From: Echinarachnius parma
Taxonomy: Eukaryota; Echinodermata; Echinoidea; Clypeasteroida; Echinarachniidae
Length of the DNA stretch: 64,000 nt
Direction: 5' to 3'
Assembly (NCBI GenBank): GCA_037951105.1
Contig: JBAMJV010005501.1
Location: 61,381-125,380, forward strand
The first letter of the stretch is position 1; every line of letters begins with the position of its first letter. Made by a program: the position numbers and the translations under genes. Under the pieces are notes generated by a model. That model was not told the origin of the DNA. It searched no databases and saw only the letters and a list, made by a program, of their open reading frames with translations. Shown piece by piece: positions 56,933 through 64,000 of this stretch.

Positions 56933-58038
56933 GATTTCGCCCGTAAGTGCAAAAACTATGGCAGATGTTAACTATTAACAAATCTTGCGAAGTGCGCGCG
57001 TTAAATGGGAGATTTATCCAAGCATAAGTTTGTATTGAATAAAAGAATATCAAATTTAGAAACCCACCTCTGAAAGTTAGAGTCATTTTCGATTTTCAAT
57101 TCAAGACCTGTGATTTTGCCAAGTTTATCTGAATATTATTTATATGGCACCCTTCAGGAAGGACAATCTGCCACAATCTGTGATTCCACAACATAAATGT
57201 TCACATTTGTTTACTTATTTTGCGACATCAAGCTATATCGTAAATCCATGCAGAATTAATCTTGCTCTAACGTACCATACAGCAATAGCAGAGCAACAAT
57301 GTAATTTCATGAAAAGTGAAATGATGTGCAATATATTTACGCACAGTTCAGTTAGATTTGTTATTGTATGACATCACGGACTACACAGAGAACACAAATA
57401 TTACTATACAAATATCAACCTCCGAAATCTACAAACTTCTAAACTTGTTTTAAATTCACCCAATATTTTAATATGATGGATGGTAATCAAATGTAATGGA
57501 AACTGACCAGAAATACAATGTATAGTAAATAACTACAAATGAGCAAAGTAAAATCATTATCTCACAATTGTTTTTTTCGTGCAGCGCCCTCTATACCAAA
57601 ACTGAACTACCATGGAGACAATAAATACAACATTAATGGGATAACGAGAGGATAAAAATGCAAATAGTTAATATCTTATCTAAAGATAATACAATTCTGG
57701 TTAATAGGACGCTTGAAAATAATTAATTAACACGTACAAAAAGCAAAAATGTAGATTTTAAAAATGCACAATATTTACAAACCAAAAACACAATTGTTTC
57801 CGTCAAAAGTCGTTAAGATACGGTTGAAATAGCCAAAGATTAAGTCATTACGCAACACGGCCATTTGATTGTATTCACATTTAAATAGTTCCTATGTATA
57901 AAACCTGTCGAGTCGTAATCAGTATACCAACATAGCCTTTACACACTATGAAATTAGGGTACAATTGGGGTGCAAAAGGCTGCTATGCAGCACCCTTAAG
58001 GGCGCAATTCTGCACCTCAAAGTAGGGTGTTGGCACCT
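56933..58038. other. Gene-free stretch
   Basis: AT-rich. A fragment of a TTAA-1 MITE (CGCCCTCTATACCAAAACTG) is at 57561-57612. No exon recognised. Confidence 0.45.
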
Positions 58039-58600
58039 TAAAGGGATAGTTGAGTTCTGGTAAGGAGAGTACAGTTTTGGTGAAACTGAATGTTAGTAAC
58101 CAAAACCTGCATCATTACATTACAAACTAATAGTTATAACTAGAAAGGAACACAAAATTACAATTGACGTAGTAAAGATCATGTTATCATTCAAATAGAG
58201 CCGTTAAAACGTAAGAGGGCGCTCTCTAAACACTCATCGGTTTCAACCATTTTGAATAAAATATTGTGCATGTGATGTTTTGTTGAAATAGTGATTAGAT
58301 AGAGAAATAACCAACAACTATTTAAATACCTATTTTGTAACTTTTTGAAAAGAGGAAGCATCTTTTAAAATTTTGAACGGCTGGTTCAAAATTCTCTAAT
58401 AAACCTGGGGCCCCAGCTTTATTACAAATTGTTATATTTTATGGATATTTCAGCCGTTCTCTGAACCGATTTTGATCAAACAAAGATGATTTTATTATTT
58501 AAATATTATGCTCTTTTCAAATTTACACTCAGTTTTTTCATTACCTCACCAAAAAAAAGTAGTCTAGCGCCCTCTCTACCAAACTCAACTATCCCTTTAA
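58039..58600 (+). mobile_element. TTAA-1 family MITE nested in another repeat
   Basis: Bounded by TTAAAGGGATAGTTGAG and CTCAACTATCCCTTTAA. Flanks GGGTGTTGGCACC and GGGTGCAGACC belong to an inverted GGGTGC-rich element (about 57975-58700) that it split. Confidence 0.82.
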
Positions 58601-58728
58601 GGGTGCAGACCTCACTTTTGGTGCAAAATTTGCACTTTTTAAAGGTGCTGCTATAATTGTAGCAGCGGTGTTGCACCCTTAAGTGTGCAAATTTGAACTT
58701 TTATTTCTTTGTGTGTATATTGAGGCTG

Positions 58729-59314
58729 GACAGGCGCGCCGGAAGCAGTTTTGGATTGGGGGGGCAAAACCCTAAGGGGGCTCACGATTTATGTGTTTTA
58801 GGGGCTCTATGCCCAACCACACACTCACAGAGTTGCCAATTTTGAGCCAGAGGTGCGAGTGAGACATTCAGGGGCGGGAATCTAGCTTTTTTCTAAGGGG
58901 GGGGGGTTTGACCCAGTCACGATGGGAAGCATCGTCCACGAGCCGCGAAGCGGCGATTTTTTTTTTTGCCATTTTGAACCCCCGTATGTGATTTGTTTCA
59001 CCTTTTTTCACTTTCGTCCACGAGCCGCGAAGCGGCGAATTTTTTTGGCTATTTTGAACCCCCGTAAGTGATTTTTGTTCACATTTTGTTCACTTTCGTC
59101 CACAAGCCGCGAAGCGGGGATTTTTTTTTTGGCTATTTCGAACCCCCGTAAGTGATTTTTTTTTTCACTTTTTTTAATGATACATTTTCACTTGGCAAGC
59201 CCAAGGGGGGGGGGGGGGGGGGTTAAACCCCTAAACCCCCCTCCCGTAGATCCGCCACTGACATTGCGAGGATAAAGCGACCAAGTCCGGAGGGAGCGAA
59301 GTGACTGAGCGGAG

Positions 59315-59352
<38 letters not shown>

Positions 59353-60014
59353 ACCACCTCCCCACGGGGAGTGAGCTTTTGCATGTTTTGACTTGAAATT
59401 GTGCAATCTGGTACATAAAAAACATGATCCAACAACATAGCTTTAACAAAATGAGTCCCCGAGGGGAGCAAAGCGACCGAGGGCTGGGACAGAGCCAGAG
59501 GGGGAGGGTTTGGGAGGGGGTATCCCCCTCCCACGGGGAAGATTTGGCATTTATATACTTGAAATTGTGCAATCTGGTGCATACAAACATAAACCATGTG
59601 CCACATTTGTATGATCCAACATCATAGCTTACAGCCAAAAATGAGTCCCGAGAGGAGCGAAGCGACCCAAATGCTGGGGCAGAACCAGAGGGGGAGGGTT
59701 TGGGAGGGGGTATCCCCCCTCCTATGGGGAAGATTTTTCATTTATATACTTGAAATGGTGCAATTTGGTGCACGTTACACCAAACAGCCAGAGCAATAAC
59801 AGCCCTACACAGGAACTACGTGGACCGGTACAGAAAATCCACCCCAGACGTATCATACGCAAGTTACACAACAAACTGAGATAATTTGTTTGCGCGCGAA
59901 GCGCGCAGCGAAAACGTTTAATGGATGTATAACTTAGTTTTTAAACGTTAGGAATGAACAAGTATTGGCTGATACATTTAATGTTTCTTTTCCTTTTTCT
60001 TTCTTTCTTTCTTT

Positions 60015-60050
<36 letters not shown>

Positions 60051-60157
60051 AGGGGGGGGGGGGGGGGGCTTTTTGGGGGGGCAAAAATGCGTTTTGCCCC
60101 CCCACTTTTTGGATTTGGGGGGGCGGCCGCCCCCCCTGCCCCCCCACTTCCGGCGCC
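58729..60157. mobile_element. Non-autonomous element of about 1.4 kb with G/C tracts and internal tandem modules
   Basis: Left end GACAGGCGCGCCGGAAG and right end CTTCCGGCGCC are inverted. GAGGCTG occurs on both outer sides (58722-58728 and 60158-60164), a likely target duplication. The interior has three 85-bp modules with CGTCCACGAGCCGCGAAGCGG (58928, 59016, 59098), a C run (59317-59352), and two 190-bp modules with ACCAGAGGGGGAGGGTTTGG. Proline- and glycine-rich frames here are artefacts of the tracts. Confidence 0.66.
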
Positions 60158-60164
60158 GAGGCTG

Positions 60165-60747
60165 ATACGGTATATGAATCCCCTCTGTTAAACGTTGATT
60201 TCAGACAGAGAATCTCATTAAAAGTTTTTCTTAATATTGGGGGTTGAAAAGCGCCCATTCTCGTAAACAGTTGTTATTTAAATGAACAACAATTATGGCC
60301 CTTACTGATTTATCGTGGTGAAATATAAAGTTCAATGATAGCATGAACGTTTTAGCATGTACAATTTAGATTCAAAAGAACTTGCATTTCTACTGAAAAC
60401 AACGCTATATCAGATTTGTTTTGATATTCCTTTAATATGGTTTTAATTTAACAGTTTATTCAATGTTTGAATTTGAGTATAATTTCATTTAGTTATGTTA
60501 TCATGTTTAATACAAATTATAATACTAATACAAAATATAAATGTATGCTTATATAGCTCATAATAGTCACATTGACTCTCAATGCGCCTTACAAAATACT
60601 AAATCAAATTAACAAAAAAAAGTACAATTTATGCAACATACATCAATTATATTTCAGGTAGCCCTCAGATAAATACCTGCATGATGAACAAAGTGGTTAC
60701 AAATATAGTGACTACCTTGTGACAAAATATAGTAACTACGAAACAAA
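60165..60747. other. Gene-free stretch
   Basis: AT-rich with a possible SINE/LINE tail near 60550-60600 (TATATAGCTCATAATAGTCAC and ATGCGCCTTACAAAATA). Nothing else recognised. Confidence 0.4.
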
Positions 60748-61090
60748 TTCGAATGTGTTGTCCAAATCCTCAAATCGAATACCTTGTTGTATTCTTATTA
60801 ACAATAGAAGCATGAGACAGGTTTTGGTTTGTTTCGAATTTCCTCTTTCGTTACAAAGATATTTACGATTGAAATGTTCAGACTCTACAATCGTAACCGT
60901 GTACAAAGTCAGTGCAATGAATAGGTGAATACTACTTTGCATTTGTTTTCATTACTCGGCCCATATGCCATCCATTTAACTTGAAATTTGCACACAATAC
61001 CCAGTGGATATATTAGATAAACAACAATATACATTGTATAAACCATTCATCACTTTTGCACATGTCCACAAAGTTACTAGATCCCTTTAA
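60748..61090 (-). mobile_element. TTAA-2 family MITE, reverse copy
   Basis: Carries TTGTCCAAATCCTCAAATCG at the left and TTACTAGATCCCTTTAA at the right. The left terminus is slightly truncated. Confidence 0.7.
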
Positions 61091-61984
61091 GTGCTAAACG
61101 TTTAAATATTTGTTAACGTTCTGATTCAGCACTTATTAGAGAGGTCAACAAAACACCTTTCTCCATAGACAACCGCCCGTGTGTGTTTTCGGGATTGTCC
61201 TTAACGGGTTCCGGTCAGCAGAAGATTTCAGGGGGCTTCAGATATATGACTATATAATATACATCTATTTATTTATTTATTTTATTTATTTATTTTGGTA
61301 TACATTTCAAACTGAACAGCAGCAGTGTGCTGAAAGGATCAATGTACATTGAACATCAACATATACATAGTATAAATAATACAATATAGCAATTGTTACA
61401 TTCGAATTCAAATGAATTGCAACATTAATGTTAAGTACAACATTTGTAAAAGTAAATCAATATCATAAACAAAGCTACACTACACAAAGAACAAATATCA
61501 TATCATTGTGCATAATTGCTAATCAACCACATTACAACAATGAATTGTATATAGTAATTAATAACTATATAAGTGATATAAAGTAATTCGTAATTTGAAC
61601 TGTTCTAAATTATTAATCACCAGACAATCAATTAATTACAAATATATTTATCATAAAGTAAATATACATATTAGCTGAATACCTATTGTGAAATCATTAT
61701 TATATGAGAGCAAGAATATTCTAGTCATATTGATATTTCAATTGAAATTAATAAGCATAATTTAAAAATGAATAATTATATCCGTATTACAAGTTTGATA
61801 TCAATATTTTACCAAAATTCAAGGTACCAAACTGCAAGTATATGAGTATTTGTCATATTACATTAATACAGAAGCAATCTAAGCCTACAATGTTATCATC
61901 TAAATGATCTTTTAACTATATACATGGGATACTTAATTATTACGTCCCGGTTTTTAATGGAAATATTTCTTAAGAGCAAATATT

Positions 61985-62165
61985 AAATTTAGAACGAATT
62001 CAAAAGAGAGTCCTTAGAATAATATATGGGAGGTGACTATAAAACATATGCCAATGCTCTTTCATTGTGCGATTTGACTACATTGGAAACAAGAAGGAAA
62101 ACAAACTTTGTGAACAGTTTATAATATCTTTAGAAAAACACCCTGTTTTTAATGATTGGTTACCA
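61985..62165 (+). pseudogene. Dead LINE reverse-transcriptase C-terminus
   Basis: LERIQKRVLRIIYG is followed, in a shifted frame, by GDYKTYANALSLCDLTTLET and RRKTNFVNS, then LEKHPVFNDWLPVKRE. This is the standard C-terminal signature of CR1/jockey-like elements. Frameshifts and stops show it is inactive. 61090-61984 before it is AT-rich and unassigned. Confidence 0.72.
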
Positions 62166-62518
62166 GTTAAAAGAGAAAAATAGTGCTCTTCATGATGAAC
62201 AAACTGCCTATATATACAAACATAATATGAAAAAAATTGTTAAAAGTATTGTACCAATAATAAGGTTATGATATACATATTCCCTATAAGACTTTACACT
62301 ATTGTTCTAACACGATTACAACTTGCTTGTTACACCGCTAGATAATAATAAATGTAGACAAACAAAATTTACTCTTTCTTTACTATTTTTTCCGCATTGA
62401 ATGGGGAAAAATAACAGCACAGTTGTAAATACATTTTATTTACAACTGAGCTGTAGTATAATTATGTACGTGATATACTAATATTGCAACCATTAACTTT
62501 ACGCGTAGCGATTTGAAT

Positions 62519-62689
62519 TCGGCCCATTGCAGAAAGAGATACAATCGATCGTAAGTTACAATTAATTGTAAGTCCGATCATGTGTTCTAAACATGCTAAA
62601 ACGCGCAAATGTTCTGACTTACAATCAATTGTGATTTACAATCAATTGATACTTATAATCGATTGCATCTCTTTCTGCAACGTGGCCTT
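62519..62689. mobile_element. Palindromic MITE with CGTTGCAGAAAGAG-type ends, copy 3
   Basis: Left end GGCCCATTGCAGAAAGAGAT, right end ATCTCTTTCTGCAACGTGGCC, with ACAATCGAT and AATTAATTG cores. Confidence 0.74.
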
Positions 62690-62884
62690 TGCAATTACAA
62701 ACTATCAATCCCGCACCTGACGTGCACATTTCCAACTCTCTAAGTCCTAGTAATACAGTTTTATAGCCAGGCTATGTACAGATGCTTTATGCTTTACAAA
62801 CTTTATCCGTGGACTACCAACCCCCTTCTTCAAACACATGGGGAGAGAATCGGCTGAAGGGTACAAACAACGTGCCAATTTTAA

Positions 62885-63120
62885 GAATTGTAACTTACAA
62901 TCGATTGTATCTCTTTCTGCAACTTGGCACTAGTTTTATAGCCAGGCTATGCACAGATGCATTCATGATTAACAAACTTTATCCGTGACTATCGACCACC
63001 GTTCAATCACCAGGGCCCCGTTGTAGAAAGAGATGCAATCGATTGTAAAGTTAAAATATATTTGCAATTCAGAACATGTGACTAACTGCGCAAATCTGAT
63101 TGGTTGAAACGCGCAAATTT
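62885..63120. repeat. Two half copies of the CGTTGCAGAAAGAG MITE
   Basis: A right half at 62885-62935 (TTACAATCGATTGTATCTCT, TTCTGCAACTTGGC) and a left half at 63013-63120 (GGGCCCCGTTGTAGAAAGAG, GCAATCGATTGTAA). Confidence 0.6.
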
Positions 63121-64000
63121 TAAGAATTTGCCAGTGAACCCACGACCGTCGTAATGAAAGATAAAGATTAAACCAACATACCACGGAACTCTGGGACTAT
63201 AGTCCCACATTGTGAAACCAATTGTGACCTAACACTACACAGCGACCGTTAAGTCGTGGTTGTAGTTTCTCTGTTTTTAGGCTGAAACAGTACAATATTT
63301 TTTTAAATATGAGATTCAGGATTTTTGCCTCTCCTGAATTAGGATATCTTAATCTTAATCTTAATCTTTTGAGCGTCAGAAAACATGCTTAAGTATGATT
63401 GTTCATCAAATAAAAATGATCAGCTTACAGAGCTTGAATGGACGCCGAATTATGAAGCAGCCCGTTTTCTCCCTTATTTTAAGAATGCTTCAGCCATGTT
63501 TCGAATCGTTGGCTATCATTTTTGAGAGGGTTTCCTCAGTCTGAATAATAGTAAATTATATATAATGTGAAAGTTATTATCTTCTACTTTAATCATCAGT
63601 GACGTAGCTACGGGGGCGGGTGGGGGGGGGGGGGGGGGGGTGCACGGGGTTCACCAACAACCATTCGATTGACCATGTACCCTAGGGTCCATGGATTGAC
63701 CAAGCTACGTCTATGCGAGTCATAGGAGTATGATGTATCATCCAATCATATCCTATCATGCTAGTTAGGTTATTGTTAGAGCGGTTTTTATGATACATGT
63801 ATTTACAATACATTAATATGATATAATTGTTTTGATATTATTTTGCTTACTTAATGCAACATATTACAGTATTAGCATTATTATATTGTTATATTTCCAT
63901 TGTACGTAAGGAGGGGATGGATGGGTAGTCAGATGAGTTATTATGTTAGCCTAAGTGTGAGCTCTCTTTAAGATTTTTTTAGTAACAGTATAGACAAGGG
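63121..64000. other. Gene-free end of the window
   Basis: A short hAT-like element lies at about 63596-63715 (AGTGACGTAGCTACGGGGGC, a G run, and the inverted AGCTACGTCTATG). No gene recognised. Confidence 0.45.

Noticed and set aside
59188..59638. Gly/Pro-rich proteins on the minus strand
   Set aside because: They are translations of the long C run and GC-rich modules.

Overview
This window reads as nuclear DNA of a marine invertebrate, most likely a non-vertebrate deuterostome such as an echinoderm or hemichordate. It is AT-rich, the genes have short exons with GT-AG introns, and about half of what I could classify is transposon-derived. Support for a deuterostome is indirect: an SRCR-WSC surface receptor, a P2X7-tail-like domain and an SLC46-type transporter. 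No rRNA, true tRNA or CRISPR array was found. All coordinates, splice sites and repeat ends were read by eye and may be off by a few bases.

Host genes. (1) 8085-17650, minus: a complete eight-exon gene for a type I membrane receptor of about 610 aa (signal peptide, group A SRCR, WSC, Thr/Ser/Pro stalk, one membrane helix, tyrosine-rich tail). Six of its seven introns are phase 1. (2) 27572-32383, minus: a five-exon SLC46/proton-coupled-folate-transporter-like protein whose last exon appears frameshifted. (3) 48876-51360, plus: a four-exon, four-helix membrane protein of 330 aa with CD20/MS4A-like layout, preceded by a decayed copy of its first exon. (4) 20389-22336, plus: a broken P2X7-C-tail-like gene with two consecutive stop codons. 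(5) 23455-26621, minus: pieces of a decayed THAP-type zinc-finger gene.

Mobile DNA. The first 6.3 kb is a nest. A dispersed repeat (1-296) was split by a tyrosine-recombinase (Ngaro/PAT-like, DIRS order) retroelement at 297-5072 with split direct repeats and a gag-like zinc-knuckle protein, and again by a hAT-type element at 5174-6247 with a perfect 8-bp target duplication. The rest is dotted with small non-autonomous elements. Two families end in TTAAAGGG at TTAA sites. There are also mariner-like MITEs at TA, a family with GCCCGGTCACATATCAACGG ends, a family with GGGCCCCGTTGCAGAAAG ends, long foldbacks, tRNA-headed SINEs and at least four dead LINE fragments. One TTAA element sits precisely inside a LINE reverse-transcriptase frame.

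The genes show no operon-like or obvious shared-pathway relationship. Transposons shape them directly: introns are full of MITEs, and the receptor gene's stop codon lies 45 bp from a TTAA MITE that probably supplies its 3' UTR.
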